NCBI RefSeq assembly: GCF_002272075.1
Contig: NZ_NPBJ01000004.1
Span: forward strand, 124,001 to 188,000
Length of the DNA: 64,000 bases
Reading direction: 5' to 3'
DNA from: Terribacillus saccharophilus
Lineage (GTDB): Bacteria; Bacillota; Bacilli; Bacillales; Amphibacillaceae
Shown here: piece after piece, positions 54,478-63,959 of the stretch
Numbering within the stretch: the first letter of the stretch is position 1
How the letters are laid out: every line of letters starts with the position of its first letter
Position numbers and translations under genes: made by a program
Notes under the pieces: model-generated
What the model saw: the letters and a program-made list of their open reading frames with translations, nothing else
Databases searched by the model: none
What the model was told of the DNA's origin: nothing

Positions 54478-55193
54478 CAGCTTTTATCCGCTTCGAATTT
54501 GTATCCGACACCCCACACTGTCACTATCATGCTAGCTGCTTCTTCTGAAACCTTGCTCAGTTTTTCCCGTAGTCTTTTGACATGAGTATCTACTGTACGC
54601 AAATCTCCGAAGAACTCATATTTCCAAACCTGCTTCAGCAGCTCTTCTCTTCCGTACACTTTATCTGGTGTCGAAGCAAGAAAATGCAGCAGTTCATATT
54701 CCTTAGGTGTCAGTGTTACTTCCTGGTTATCCGCTGTCACCCGATGGGCATCTTTATCGATAGTAAGATGGGAAAATACAAGCAAATCCTTCGCTTTTGC
54801 ATCGGTATGCAAATACTTAGTCGTGGAAGACCGTCGTAATAACGCTTTGACGCGCAAAACAACTTCACGAGGACTGAAAGGTTTTACAATATAATCATCC
54901 GCTCCGACTTCGAAGCCTTCCACGCGGTCAGCTTCTTCTCCCTTAGCTGTCAGCATGATGATCGGTGTTCCTTTTTCCTTGCGGATTTCCTGGCAAACTT
55001 CGATTCCATCCTTGCCAGGCATCATTACATCCAGCAAGATAACGTCATAGTCTGTTTCGTTTGCCATTTGAAGTCCCTGGTCTCCGTCAGCAGCTTCATC
55101 GAGCGTGTAGCCTTCTTTCTCCAGATACATGCGCACGAGTCTGCGGATTCTTTCTTCATCGTCTACTACAAGAATATGTGCTTCTGTTTCCAT
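54477..55193 (-). CDS. resD: Response regulator ResD
   Basis: OmpR/PhoB-type activator of respiratory genes, including cytochrome maturation. Receiver domain with acidic pocket DDEE (11-14), phosphorylated Asp55 in VILLDVMMPG and Lys in IVKPFSP. Winged-helix DNA-binding domain from about 140, with TLTPKEYELLHFL and VDTHVKRLREKL. 238 residues. It lies 26 bp after resC. Confidence 0.96.
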   Translation of the reverse strand: METEAHILVVDDEERIRRLVRMYLEKEGYTLDEAADGDQGLQMANETDYDVILLDVMMPGKDGIEVCQEIRKEKGTPIIMLTAKGEEADRVEGFEVGADDYIVKPFSPREVVLRVKALLRRSSTTKYLHTDAKAKDLLVFSHLTIDKDAHRVTADNQEVTLTPKEYELLHFLASTPDKVYGREELLKQVWKYEFFGDLRTVDTHVKRLREKLSKVSEEAASMIVTVWGVGYKFEADKS

Positions 55194-55219
55194 GGTCCTT
55201 CCCCTTTTCTCTTTTTAGG

Positions 55220-56377
55220 TTAAGCATACGCGTGTAAACCAACGATAAGCAAGTTTACTGCCAGCAAATTGAACATGATAATACAAAAACCGATAACTGC
55301 AAGCCAGGCAGATCGAATTCCTTGCCAACCTCTCAGCATACGTATATGTAAATAAGCAGCATAGAAAAGCCAAGTGATCAGCGCCCATACTTCCTTCGGA
55401 TCCCAGCCCCAGAAGCGGTCCCATGCCTGCTGGGCCCAAATCATTGCAAAGATTAGGGCGCCAAGTGTGAAGATAGGAAAACCGACTGCTACTGAACGAT
55501 AGCCAATGTCATCCAGCATATCCTTTGGCATCCTTTGCACGAACGGCTGCAGTGCTGCGCCAATCCTTTTTCTAGTGAAGAATCGAATGAGAATATACAA
55601 CACACACCCTGAGAGCAAGGATAAGAAGATTGTATTAAGCTTCAGTGCCGCATTTTCACCGCGCATCCAGTCCGGAACAGAGACCTTGAACGGAAATGGT
55701 GAAGATACCATATCAATTGGAACAAAGAAAGGCGGCAGCTGATAGATGATGCTTGCATCTGCAGTCATCACAGTCGCAGTATATCCGAAAGTTCGGAAAA
55801 GAATAGCGAGCAGCATATACCCTGCAACCGATAAGATAAGAGCGATTATAGCTTCGATGAGCCATACCCTTCTATCCGGTTTCTCTTGGTCCGTTTCATG
55901 TAGGATATAAAGAAAACCTGCGAAAAAGCTGACAGCAAGTACTGCTTCTCCAAGTGCAGCCGTTGTTACATGAATATACAGCCAATGGCTTTGCAGCGAG
56001 GGTACTAGCGGTGCCACCTCACGCGGAAACATGGCGGCACAGCCAATGATAAGAATGCTAATTACCAATGCCATCACCGCTAAGAGTTGATAGCGATAAA
56101 ACCGATACACAATCAGCAGCACCAATATGAGCATCATGCCAAAGAAGGTCATGAATTCGAATAAATTGCTTACTGGTGCATGTCCGCTGTACACCCACCG
56201 AAGGATGAAGAAACCGAGCTGTGCAATCCACCCGGCAGCAGTGACTCCCCAGGCAATCCTCTCAGTGACGCCATGCCGCTGCTTGGCTGCTGACCAAGTG
56301 AATAGAACGATACCAAACAGGTAACTGATAAAAGCAGCTTCCAGTAAATGTCCGCTTAAAATAGATAACTTATCCAT
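55220..56377 (-). CDS. resC: Cytochrome c biogenesis protein ResC (CcsA family)
   Basis: Polytopic haem-handling protein of system II cytochrome c maturation. About eight or more helices; the tryptophan-rich WWD-type signature appears as WAQQAWDRFWGWDPKEVWALITW. Conserved haem-ligand histidines are expected in the flanking helices. 385 residues. It overlaps resB by 1 bp. Confidence 0.95.
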   Translation of the reverse strand: MDKLSILSGHLLEAAFISYLFGIVLFTWSAAKQRHGVTERIAWGVTAAGWIAQLGFFILRWVYSGHAPVSNLFEFMTFFGMMLILVLLIVYRFYRYQLLAVMALVISILIIGCAAMFPREVAPLVPSLQSHWLYIHVTTAALGEAVLAVSFFAGFLYILHETDQEKPDRRVWLIEAIIALILSVAGYMLLAILFRTFGYTATVMTADASIIYQLPPFFVPIDMVSSPFPFKVSVPDWMRGENAALKLNTIFLSLLSGCVLYILIRFFTRKRIGAALQPFVQRMPKDMLDDIGYRSVAVGFPIFTLGALIFAMIWAQQAWDRFWGWDPKEVWALITWLFYAAYLHIRMLRGWQGIRSAWLAVIGFCIIMFNLLAVNLLIVGLHAYA

Positions 56378-57930
56378 CAGCTGCTCTCCCCTTTATCACA
56401 GATGTCAAAGATACGATCCATTTCTCTTTCAAAGGAGGACGTATGCTTATTCGTATGTCCCGCAATCAGATAGGAGCCATCTGCTTGTCTTTGGAGCCAT
56501 ATTCTGCGATGCTGCCAATAAAGACCTTGGATAAGACCGATCATGAAAATGAGTCCACCGAGCAGGAATACCGGCAAGGTCAAATCACGCTTTACTGACA
56601 ATCCAGTTACATTATGCGTATCATAATCCACTGCACGTACGCTGTAATTGTTCGTTCCCGTTTTCGATACAGCCTCATCAATTGCTATGAAAAGCCTCTC
56701 CGTATGATTGTCCTCTGAAATATCGAAAACGAATCCAGGATTACGAGGAAATTTCGTTGCGGTGATGATTTTGTCCCCGTCTAATTGATAATCCGGATAA
56801 TAATCAACCAATTTAGCTTGCAAGCCATTATCAAGCTCATAATCTGCTTGGGGATTTTCGGTATCGATCTTAAAATCAGCTGTTACACCTTCTTCATTTT
56901 CAGTGCGGAGAGTCAAGCTGCTGAATTCATTCAGCTGATAGCCTGATTGATAAATCGTAAATCCCGCAGCTTTGCCAGGATGATTCACAGACACCGTCAT
57001 TTGATTCAATACATCCAAATCAGGGGTCTCACCTGCTATATGATCCTCAGCTTTGTAGACGATGATATCTGTTGAGAAGCTTTTCGGAATCGATCTACCT
57101 TCTTGTTCGATAGCAGCTTCGAATTTTGGATCGTCATTTTCGTATGTATCTACACTGAATTGCTCATTTTTGATAAACAATGATTGATCGGTATCGGGTA
57201 CTACCGCTGTCTCTCCATCTCTTATCCAGACAAATTCATCTTGATAGAAATAAGGAAACAGTCGGAGAAAAGCAGCCAGCAGCACTAGCAGCAATCCGAT
57301 ATGATTCACATAAGGTCCCCATCTGGCAAACCTGTTTTTCTCTGCCAGATAATCTTCACCATTTTGACGAATCCGATAACCTCTGCCTCGTATTTGCTTC
57401 AACAAGCGCTCCTGATTACTTATTTCCTTATATCTCACATACACTTGACGTATGAGGAAATGTTTCTTGCGTTTCACTGGCTGCAGCTTCAAAGCACGGT
57501 ATAACGGAAAAAAGCGATCGATACTGGCAATCAAGATACTGGCACCAAGTAATCCGAGCAGCGTCATATACCACCATGAGCTGTATAACTGATCAAAACC
57601 CAAGTCAAGATACAGACTCCCAAACACACCATATTCTGATTCGTAAAATTCCTGAGGTGTTCTCCCAATTGGAATGTATGCCCGCTGTGGAAGAATGGTC
57701 CCGATCGCCGTTATAAGCAATACCAGCAGAAGAATATACATTCCGTTCCGCACAGAAGCGAAAAACCGCCAGATCTTATCAATTATCGTCTGGGTACGCT
57801 GCTGGGAGCGCCGGTCTGCGCCTTCATAGCGCATATCCAGCTTTTCTATCAATACATTCCCACAATTATGGCATCTTTCGCTATCCAGATTGTTCTCATG
57901 CTTACAAATAGAACATTTCTGCAAATACAT
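56377..57930 (-). CDS. resB: Cytochrome c biogenesis protein ResB
   Basis: Partner of ResC in transmembrane haem delivery. N-terminal zinc-ribbon-like Cys pairs (CSICKHENNLDSERCHNCG), about three helices near 70-90, 125-145 and 210-230, a large extracytoplasmic domain, and a fourth helix near 455-480. About 517 residues. The ATG at 57930 keeps the zinc ribbon; a TTG at 57945 overlapping the resA stop is also possible, and neither has a well-spaced ribosome site. Confidence 0.94.
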   Translation of the reverse strand: MYLQKCSICKHENNLDSERCHNCGNVLIEKLDMRYEGADRRSQQRTQTIIDKIWRFFASVRNGMYILLLVLLITAIGTILPQRAYIPIGRTPQEFYESEYGVFGSLYLDLGFDQLYSSWWYMTLLGLLGASILIASIDRFFPLYRALKLQPVKRKKHFLIRQVYVRYKEISNQERLLKQIRGRGYRIRQNGEDYLAEKNRFARWGPYVNHIGLLLVLLAAFLRLFPYFYQDEFVWIRDGETAVVPDTDQSLFIKNEQFSVDTYENDDPKFEAAIEQEGRSIPKSFSTDIIVYKAEDHIAGETPDLDVLNQMTVSVNHPGKAAGFTIYQSGYQLNEFSSLTLRTENEEGVTADFKIDTENPQADYELDNGLQAKLVDYYPDYQLDGDKIITATKFPRNPGFVFDISEDNHTERLFIAIDEAVSKTGTNNYSVRAVDYDTHNVTGLSVKRDLTLPVFLLGGLIFMIGLIQGLYWQHRRIWLQRQADGSYLIAGHTNKHTSSFEREMDRIFDICDKGESS

Positions 57931-57941
57931 CGCCTCTTTTC

Positions 57942-58475
57942 TCAAGGCACAATCTCATCCACATATTCCTCCAGCCGCTCCGTCTCTAACGGACCATAAA
58001 CCGTCCTGCTGACTGTTCCGTCAGCGGAGATGAAAAACGTAGCCGGCAACGCATCTACTCCATATGCTTCCATCACTTGTCCATTATCCAATAAGATTGG
58101 AAAGGACAAATTATACAGATCCAGGAAACGCTCAATAACAACGCTGCTTTCGTCCACATTGACAGCAGCAAAGATTACATCCTTATTTTCATATGTATGG
58201 GATGCCTTTTCAAATAAAGGCATTTCCTGCTTACAAGGCTCGCAATAGGTTGCCCAAAAATTGACTATAACACCTTTGCCGCGCTTTTCGGATAGCTTGA
58301 ATTCCTGACCTGTCTGTAAATCCTTCAGCATGAAATCAGGAGTCTGCTGTCCTGCTTCCACTTTTGACGCCTTCCCTTCTCCCAACAGCTGCCAGCATGC
58401 TATCAAAACAAAGCAAGCCAGTATGGCAAGCACAGTCAGGCGTACAATGAAGCGCCGTTTACGAATAGGTGTCAC
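57942..58475 (-). CDS. resA: Thiol-disulfide oxidoreductase ResA
   Basis: Membrane-anchored thioredoxin-like protein that reduces the apocytochrome c haem-binding cysteines. Anchor helix (about 11-31), then a thioredoxin fold with the ResA-type active site CEPC (C78, C81) in FWATYCEPCKQEMP. 177 residues. GTG start at 58475 with GAGGTGA six bases upstream. First of the resABCDE genes. Confidence 0.96.
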   Translation of the reverse strand: MTPIRKRRFIVRLTVLAILACFVLIACWQLLGEGKASKVEAGQQTPDFMLKDLQTGQEFKLSEKRGKGVIVNFWATYCEPCKQEMPLFEKASHTYENKDVIFAAVNVDESSVVIERFLDLYNLSFPILLDNGQVMEAYGVDALPATFFISADGTVSRTVYGPLETERLEEYVDEIVP

Positions 58476-58531
58476 GTATCCTCACCTCTTTGCCAAGTAT
58501 AGCACGTCCGCCGGCTGCCAATTTTGACAAA

Positions 58532-59272
58532 TTATTTACGATTTTCTTTGTATTCCTGTTTAATGCGATGTACTTCTTCAGGAGTCAGCTTACGATACGC
58601 ACCTGGCTGAAGCCCTTCAAGTGTTAAGAAACCGTATCTTTCGCGCTTCAGCTTCTGAACAGGAAATTGAATTCTCTCCATCATTTTCCTCACCTGACGG
58701 TTACGTCCTTCATGAAGGATAATTTGAACGAGGCTCGTATTCTTCTTTCTATCAGCGCTCATCAGCTTCGCATAGACAGCTTTGCATTTATGCCCGTCTA
58801 TCATAATGCCTCGTTTCAGCTGTTTCAGCTCTTCGGGGGAAGGTATGCCCTTAACTTTGGCAACATATACTTTGTCAATCTTCTGGCTTGGATGCATGAG
58901 CATGTTGGCAAATTCTCCGTCATTCGTCAAAAGCAACAAGCCTGATGTATCATAATCCAGACGGCCGATCGGATAGACTCTTTCCAACACATCCGGCATT
59001 AAATCAAGCACAACTTTCCGGTCTTTCTCATCCTGTACGCTTGAGATGACACCGCGTGGCTTGTACAGCATATAATAGACTGATTTTTCCTTTTCAAGCG
59101 GTATACCATTTACCTCTACGGTGTCTCTATCGGTTACTTTTATGCCAAGTTCCTTTACAACCTTGCCATTAACCTTAACTTTGCCTTCCAAAATCATCGT
59201 CTCTGCTTTTCTTCTTGATGTAATGCCACTGTGGGCGATTACTTTCTGCAGGCGTTCTGCTTGTTTATCCAT
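58532..59272 (-). CDS. rluB: 23S rRNA pseudouridine synthase RluB-type
   Basis: Pseudouridine synthase of the RsuA/RluB family with an N-terminal S4 domain (about 1-60, ERLQKVIAHSGITSRRKAE). The catalytic aspartate is D106 in GRLDYDTSGLLLLTNDG. The basic C-terminus includes EGRNRQVRKMMERIQFPV. The ATG at 59272 (MDKQAERL) has GAGG eight bases upstream, giving 246 residues. It lies 56 bp upstream of resA and may be co-transcribed with it. Confidence 0.95.
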   Translation of the reverse strand: MDKQAERLQKVIAHSGITSRRKAETMILEGKVKVNGKVVKELGIKVTDRDTVEVNGIPLEKEKSVYYMLYKPRGVISSVQDEKDRKVVLDLMPDVLERVYPIGRLDYDTSGLLLLTNDGEFANMLMHPSQKIDKVYVAKVKGIPSPEELKQLKRGIMIDGHKCKAVYAKLMSADRKKNTSLVQIILHEGRNRQVRKMMERIQFPVQKLKRERYGFLTLEGLQPGAYRKLTPEEVHRIKQEYKENRK

Positions 59273-59302
59273 GTACTGATCCTCACTTTTTATCATCAGG
59301 AA

Positions 59303-59333
59303 CAAAAGAAAGAGCGTTAACGGTTGTCAACGC
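59303..59333 (-). terminator. Terminator downstream of spmB
   Basis: 8-bp stem with one G-U pair (59314-59321 with 59326-59333), 4-base loop, then TCTTTCTTTTG on the minus strand, 3 bp after the spmB stop. Confidence 0.8.
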
Positions 59334-59336
59334 CTC

Positions 59337-59870
59337 TCATGCTCCGAATATAATCGTTACTACTATGATTGAAGCCATTATACCAATAACATCAGCTAAC
59401 AGTCCAACTTTTAATGCATCTCCCATCTTCCGGATACCGACAGCACCAAAATAAACTGTCAGTACATAAAAGGTCGTATCCGTACTCCCCTGAAGAACCG
59501 AAGCCAGCCGGCCAATGAAGGAGTCAGGTCCATGGGTCGCAATCAGCTCGGTAGTCATCCCGAGTGCGGCTGTCCCGCTGATCGGCCTTACAAGCGCCAG
59601 AGGGACAATATCAGCAGGCATTCCGATAAAACTCAAAAAAGGCGTAATCAGACCGATTATGGCATCCAATGCACCAGAAGCCCGAAGAATCGCAATCGAG
59701 ACAAGCATCCCTAGCAGAAAAGGGAGAATCGAGATAGCCAGACCGATGCCTTCCTTGCCGCCATCTACAAACAGTTCGTAAGTCGGCAGTCGTTTTGCTG
59801 TGGCGATAGTTAGTACGACAAGGATGAGACAAGGAATGATCCACATGCTGGCGGTCGCAAGCAGACTCAT
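59337..59870 (-). CDS. spmB: Spore maturation protein B
   Basis: Polytopic membrane protein with a nucleoside-recognition (Gate) domain, needed with SpmA for spore-core dehydration. About five helices; ELFVDGGKEGIGLAISILPFL and ALVRPISGTAALGMT are conserved. 177 residues. It overlaps spmA by 4 bp. Confidence 0.95.
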   Translation of the reverse strand: MSLLATASMWIIPCLILVVLTIATAKRLPTYELFVDGGKEGIGLAISILPFLLGMLVSIAILRASGALDAIIGLITPFLSFIGMPADIVPLALVRPISGTAALGMTTELIATHGPDSFIGRLASVLQGSTDTTFYVLTVYFGAVGIRKMGDALKVGLLADVIGIMASIIVVTIIFGA

Positions 59871-60460
59871 AGATGACGCTCCTTCCGTCGCCTGATTTCA
59901 TAGAAAAGCCGATCAATCAGAATGGCTCCGATGAATGAGATGATAGAAGCCAGCAAAGTTGCGCTGACAATCTCAGTTGGTGATTGCGAATCATATTTCA
60001 TCCGAACAGCAAGCACTGTCGTAGGAATAAGCGTCAAACTCGATGTGTTAATTGCAAGGAACGTAATCATGGAACGGCTTGCTTTCGGACTGCCGCTGAG
60101 CTTTTTCATCTCTTCCATCGCTTTGATTCCCATCGGTGTCGCAGCGTTTCCTAAACCAAAGAAATTGGCAGTCAAGTTGGACAGGATATATCCCATTGCC
60201 GGGTGATCCTTCGGAATGTCCGGAAATAATCGAGCAATGAATGGCTTAGCCAGCCGGACTAGACCCTTTAAAAGTCCGGCGGCTTCTGCTATTTTTGTGA
60301 TTCCGAGCCAAAATACCATCACACTAATCAAACTGATGGCAAGCACAACTGCGTCATCTGCACTTTTGAAGATAGCTTTATTTACTTCATCCATCGTGCC
60401 ATTGATCATGGCATAAATAATGCCGCCGATCGCCATGATTGCCCATATATAGTTCACCAT
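59867..60460 (-). CDS. spmA: Spore maturation protein A
   Basis: Membrane partner of SpmB (197 residues), with a Gate domain. Conserved stretches are KSADDAVVLAISLISVMVFWLGI, ANFFGLGNAATPMGIKAMEEM and TFLAINTSSLTLIPTT. It overlaps dacB by 7 bp, the classic dacB-spmA-spmB operon. Confidence 0.95.
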   Translation of the reverse strand: MVNYIWAIMAIGGIIYAMINGTMDEVNKAIFKSADDAVVLAISLISVMVFWLGITKIAEAAGLLKGLVRLAKPFIARLFPDIPKDHPAMGYILSNLTANFFGLGNAATPMGIKAMEEMKKLSGSPKASRSMITFLAINTSSLTLIPTTVLAVRMKYDSQSPTEIVSATLLASIISFIGAILIDRLFYEIRRRKERHL

Positions 60461-61509
60461 AAGCGGACACCAGCCAGCTCATCAAAAAGTTGCTTTGTAG
60501 AACCAGCTAGCGTCGGTGTCTGCGGGACTGCGAAAATTGGCACTGTACCGATTTTCTTTTCGTTCAAATAATAAACATCGGCACCAATCTGCTGGTTTTC
60601 CTTTTGCTTGTCCTCTTTCAGGAGCTGGGTCATAGTATGCGCTTGTTTCTTTTCCTGCTCGGAAAGCGGATAAATAAGGGACGTGCCTGTTTCAGACTGT
60701 TTCAGCTTGGTAAGCTCATATTCATCGAATCCCCATTCAAAAAGATTCATATGATCACGCCAGTCATCCGGGTCGTTTATCGTGACAACAACCAGTTCCA
60801 TTCCATCTTTTTCTGCAGTACTAACAAGTGTCCGGCCCGCCTTTTTCGTATAGCCTGTCTTACCGCCGGTAGAGTAATCATAATAACGCGTGAGCATCTT
60901 ATTTTTATTGCCCCAGGCATACAGCTTAGAATCGGCTTTGTATGTTTTCGTCCCGCTGATCTTACGGAAGGTCTCATTTTGCATGCTATACTTCGTTAAT
61001 AATGCCATGTCATATGCGGAGCTTTGATGTGTTTCGGTATCCAGACCGTGCGGATTATCAAAATGAGAATCCTGCATGCCAAGCCATGCTGCTTTCTCGT
61101 TCATCAAATGCGTAAATCCTTCTTCACTGCCGCCCACATGCTCAGCTATGGCTACGGCTGCGTCATTTCCGGATCGAAGCATCAGCCCGTATACAAGATC
61201 TTTCAACGGTATTTCCTCTCCTTCCTCCAGGTAAATGGAGGATCCCTCTGTATATACTGCATTTTTACTGACATGGACTTCTTCATCCATCTTGCCTGAT
61301 TCAATAGCGATGATAGCGGTCATGATTTTTGTGATACTGGCGATCCTTTTCGGATCAGATGCATTTTTTTCATATAAAATCCTGCCCGTAGAAAGCTCCA
61401 TCAGGATAGCAGCATCTGCAGATACTCCAGGTTTGGCGGCCGCTTGCCCTGGCAGGAGCATCGCACAGAGGATTATAACTATCATTACAACCAGAACGCG
61501 CTTGAACAT
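60454..61509 (-). CDS. dacB: Sporulation D-alanyl-D-alanine carboxypeptidase DacB (PBP5*)
   Basis: Trims pentapeptides in spore cortex, controlling cross-linking. Signal peptide (about 1-25), then SxxK at 58-61 (SITK), SGN at 113-115 and KTG at 217-219. 351 residues, slightly shorter than B. subtilis DacB. A sigma-E-like promoter precedes it, and it heads the dacB-spmA-spmB operon. ATG at 61509 with GGGAGG upstream. Confidence 0.95.
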   Translation of the reverse strand: MFKRVLVVMIVIILCAMLLPGQAAAKPGVSADAAILMELSTGRILYEKNASDPKRIASITKIMTAIIAIESGKMDEEVHVSKNAVYTEGSSIYLEEGEEIPLKDLVYGLMLRSGNDAAVAIAEHVGGSEEGFTHLMNEKAAWLGMQDSHFDNPHGLDTETHQSSAYDMALLTKYSMQNETFRKISGTKTYKADSKLYAWGNKNKMLTRYYDYSTGGKTGYTKKAGRTLVSTAEKDGMELVVVTINDPDDWRDHMNLFEWGFDEYELTKLKQSETGTSLIYPLSEQEKKQAHTMTQLLKEDKQKENQQIGADVYYLNEKKIGTVPIFAVPQTPTLAGSTKQLFDELAGVRLW

Positions 61510-61540
61510 GTTTCAAACCCTCCCTTAGTCATCTATCATC

Positions 61541-61569
61541 AGTGTATGCACAGAAGACAAGCTTATGAA
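61541..61569 (-). promoter_or_regulatory. Candidate sigma-E promoter for dacB-spmA-spmB
   Basis: On the minus strand TTCATAA, 14-base spacer, CATACACT. The -10 is a perfect sigma-E match; the -35 is partial. Mother-cell expression is expected for this operon. Confidence 0.6.
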
Positions 61570-61572
61570 CAA

Positions 61573-61610
61573 GTGAAAGACCCCTATCCATATGGATAGG
61601 GGTCTTTCAC
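61573..61610. terminator. Perfect 38-bp palindrome after the superoxide dismutase gene
   Basis: Two 19-base arms with no mismatch and no intervening base, immediately after the dismutase stop. It probably acts as a terminator or 3' mRNA stabiliser, although only TTGTTC follows on the minus strand rather than a clean T-run. Confidence 0.7.
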
Positions 61611-62462
61611 TCAGAATGGCGCCCAGTTCACTTGCTTGGCAGTTTGAAATCTTTGTGTCACATTCGCCCAATTGACGACGTTCCACCAGTTTTCCACATA
61701 CTGCTTCTTTTCTGTTTTATATTGCAGATAATAAGCATGCTCCCACATGTCTAAGACTAATAAAGGAATTGTATCTGCCAAACTGAAAAATTGATGCTTT
61801 TCAAGTGTCTGAATAGCCAAGTGTTGTGACCTTGGCTCCCAGACAAGGATAGCCCAGCCGACTCCTTCGACACTGTCTGCAGCCTTGGAGAACATGTCCT
61901 TAAACCTCTGGAAGGATCCAAAATCTTTTCGGATCTGCTGCGCGAGCTGTCCGGAAGGTTCTCCGCCGCCATTAGGCGACATATTGTACCAGAAAATCGT
62001 GTGAAGGAAATGACCAGAACCATGGAAGGACTGCTCTCTTAAATAATGCTTATAATCCGAGCTTGTTTTGTTCCCTCTATTCACGTACAGCATTTCCTCT
62101 GCTTTATTCAGTCCATCGACATAGGATTGATGGTGTTTTGTATAATGCAGTTTCATTATCTCTCTGCTTATGTGCGGCTCTAATGCATCAAATCGGTAAG
62201 GAAGTGGCGGCAGTCTATGCTGACCCCATCGGATACTATTCTGACGACTGACCTGCTCCGCTCGGGCTGCTAATCTCTCTGCATCCTGACGAAGTTGTAA
62301 CACAGCTTCCTGTGAAATAGTTTCTGCAGATGATAGCGTCTGCTGCAGGTTATGCTGCAGTTCACGTAGATCAGGTTCCCATTCCTCTAAAGCCTCTCCT
62401 GCATGTTCTTGCATTGCCTTACTCCATTCTAACAATGCTTCCAGATAATTTCTGCTGTTCAA
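61611..62462 (-). CDS. sodF: Iron/manganese superoxide dismutase with N-terminal extension (SodF-like)
   Basis: Converts superoxide to peroxide and oxygen. About 85 N-terminal residues form a predicted helical extension; the core follows from LPPLPYRFDALEPHIS. Metal ligands are visible: His in KLHYTKHHQSYVDGL, His in HGSGHFLHTIFW, and Asp/His in LDMWEHAYYLQY. Resembles B. subtilis SodF (YojN-type, ~281 residues), not SodA. A TTG start at 62462 has AGGTGA six bases upstream; a GTG at 62468 lies within that ribosome site. It occupies the B. subtilis ypuI position. Confidence 0.92.
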   Translation of the reverse strand: MNSRNYLEALLEWSKAMQEHAGEALEEWEPDLRELQHNLQQTLSSAETISQEAVLQLRQDAERLAARAEQVSRQNSIRWGQHRLPPLPYRFDALEPHISREIMKLHYTKHHQSYVDGLNKAEEMLYVNRGNKTSSDYKHYLREQSFHGSGHFLHTIFWYNMSPNGGGEPSGQLAQQIRKDFGSFQRFKDMFSKAADSVEGVGWAILVWEPRSQHLAIQTLEKHQFFSLADTIPLLVLDMWEHAYYLQYKTEKKQYVENWWNVVNWANVTQRFQTAKQVNWAPF

Positions 62463-62513
62463 GATCACTCACCTCGCCCTAGCATATGTACCCGTACAGC
62501 TAGGGGAATCTTG

Positions 62514-63086
62514 TCAATCCGATTCGGCTGGAAAATCTTCGAAGAACAGATCTGCTGCTCCTTCAGGGTCATCGGTTCCTTCCGGTAAAGGAGGCAGGTC
62601 ATCCAATGTATGTAAACCAAAGTAAGCAAGAAAAGCAAGTGTCGTAACATATAAGATCGGTCTTCCGATGCCTTCCTTGCGGCCGCTCTCTTCTATAAAG
62701 CCTCTGGCAACAAGTGTCTGAATCGGCCTCTCGCTCTTAACACCGCGAACTTCCTCAACCTCGATTCTTGTGATCGGCTGTTTATATGCTATGATTGCCA
62801 GCGTCTCAAGGGCCGCTTGCGATAGCTTGCTGTTTTGCGGAGAATCCAGCAGTTTACGATGATAAGCTGCATGCTCTGATTTTGTTGTCAGATGGTAGGC
62901 ACCTTTCATTTCCATAATAGATAGACCGCGGTCTGGAGATTCGTAGGCCACCCTAAGTGCTGCCAATTCCTCTTCAACTTCTTTTTCTCCTAATTCCAAT
63001 GCATGCATAAGCTGTTTCTTTGTCAAACCTTCATCGCCGGCTGCAAACAACAGCCCTTCCAGAATACTGTTATACGGTACTTCCAT
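62514..63086 (-). CDS. scpB: Segregation and condensation protein B
   Basis: Dimeric winged-helix partner of ScpA in the SMC condensin. Typical motifs are ILEGLLFAAGDEGLT at the start and QAALETLAIIAYKQPITRIEVEEVRGV. 190 residues. The ATG at 63086 overlaps scpA by 17 bp. Confidence 0.96.
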   Translation of the reverse strand: MEVPYNSILEGLLFAAGDEGLTKKQLMHALELGEKEVEEELAALRVAYESPDRGLSIMEMKGAYHLTTKSEHAAYHRKLLDSPQNSKLSQAALETLAIIAYKQPITRIEVEEVRGVKSERPIQTLVARGFIEESGRKEGIGRPILYVTTLAFLAYFGLHTLDDLPPLPEGTDDPEGAADLFFEDFPAESD

Positions 63087-63822
63087 CTTGCATCCCCATT
63101 TCAAATACGATTAACTCATCAAAATGCTGTTTTTGCTTGCAGAAAATTTGCTGTTTTTTCATCAATTCTAATATAGCCATAAAGGTGACGACAATGTGCT
63201 GCTTTGTTCGTTCCGGGAATAATTCAAAGAAATCGACCCCTTCTTTTCTGGCTTTAAGAGAATGCAGTACCTCTCCCATTCGATCTTCCAGCAAAATTTC
63301 TGCACGCTGGATTTTCGTATCGAGCGGCTGGCTCCATTCTCTTCGGCGAAAAACACGCTGCAAGGCAGCTACCATATCATAGACCGTAACTTCACCTGGC
63401 TCGAGCGGTTTCAATTCCGGTTTATCCGGAAGCGGTGCTGGCGGTCTTGTATAAAGCTTGTCAGCAGACAGCTCTTTTTCTTTTAATTCTTCCGCTGCTT
63501 CTTTGAACTTACGATATTCAATCAAGCGATTCATAAGCTCATCTCGAGGATCTTCCTCCTCCATTGCGGCTTCTTCATCGAGTGCTGCTTGATTCGGCAG
63601 AAGCAGCTTGCTTTTCATTGCAAGAAGCGTTGCCGCCATCACTAAATATTCACTGGCAATGTTCAATTCCAATTGCTGCATCGTATGTATATAGTGCATA
63701 TATTGCTCGGTGATCACTGCCACCGGAATGTCATAGATATCGATTTCATATTGGTTAATCAAATGCAGGAGCAGATCAAGCGGGCCTTCAAACCCATCCA
63801 GTTTCACACTGTATCCTTGCAT
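63070..63822 (-). CDS. scpA: Segregation and condensation protein A
   Basis: Kleisin subunit bridging SMC heads. N-terminal YSVKLDGFEGPLDLLLHLI and IYDIPVAVITEQYMHYI are diagnostic; an acidic linker and C-terminal winged helix follow. 250 residues from the ATG at 63822, which has AGGAGG seven bases upstream. Confidence 0.96.
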   Translation of the reverse strand: MQGYSVKLDGFEGPLDLLLHLINQYEIDIYDIPVAVITEQYMHYIHTMQQLELNIASEYLVMAATLLAMKSKLLLPNQAALDEEAAMEEEDPRDELMNRLIEYRKFKEAAEELKEKELSADKLYTRPPAPLPDKPELKPLEPGEVTVYDMVAALQRVFRRREWSQPLDTKIQRAEILLEDRMGEVLHSLKARKEGVDFFELFPERTKQHIVVTFMAILELMKKQQIFCKQKQHFDELIVFEMGMQDGSTV

Positions 63823-63861
63823 ATAATCTCCTCCTTCCGAAAAAAGTTCACTACCGCCCAT

Positions 63862-63889
63862 ACCCTGACTTAATTCCCGACATACCTTA
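63862..63889 (+). promoter_or_regulatory. Candidate sigma-K promoter for the YjcZ-like gene
   Basis: AC, 17-base spacer, CATACCTTA, fitting the sigma-K consensus (AC, 16-17, CATAnnnTA). It leaves a ~65-nt leader before the ATG at 63960. Confidence 0.45.
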
Positions 63890-63959
63890 TACCGTAGGAT
63901 AAATGTTCAGACATCCTGGCTTTTATCTGAGTCACATTTTATAAAGGAGGAATTTCACC

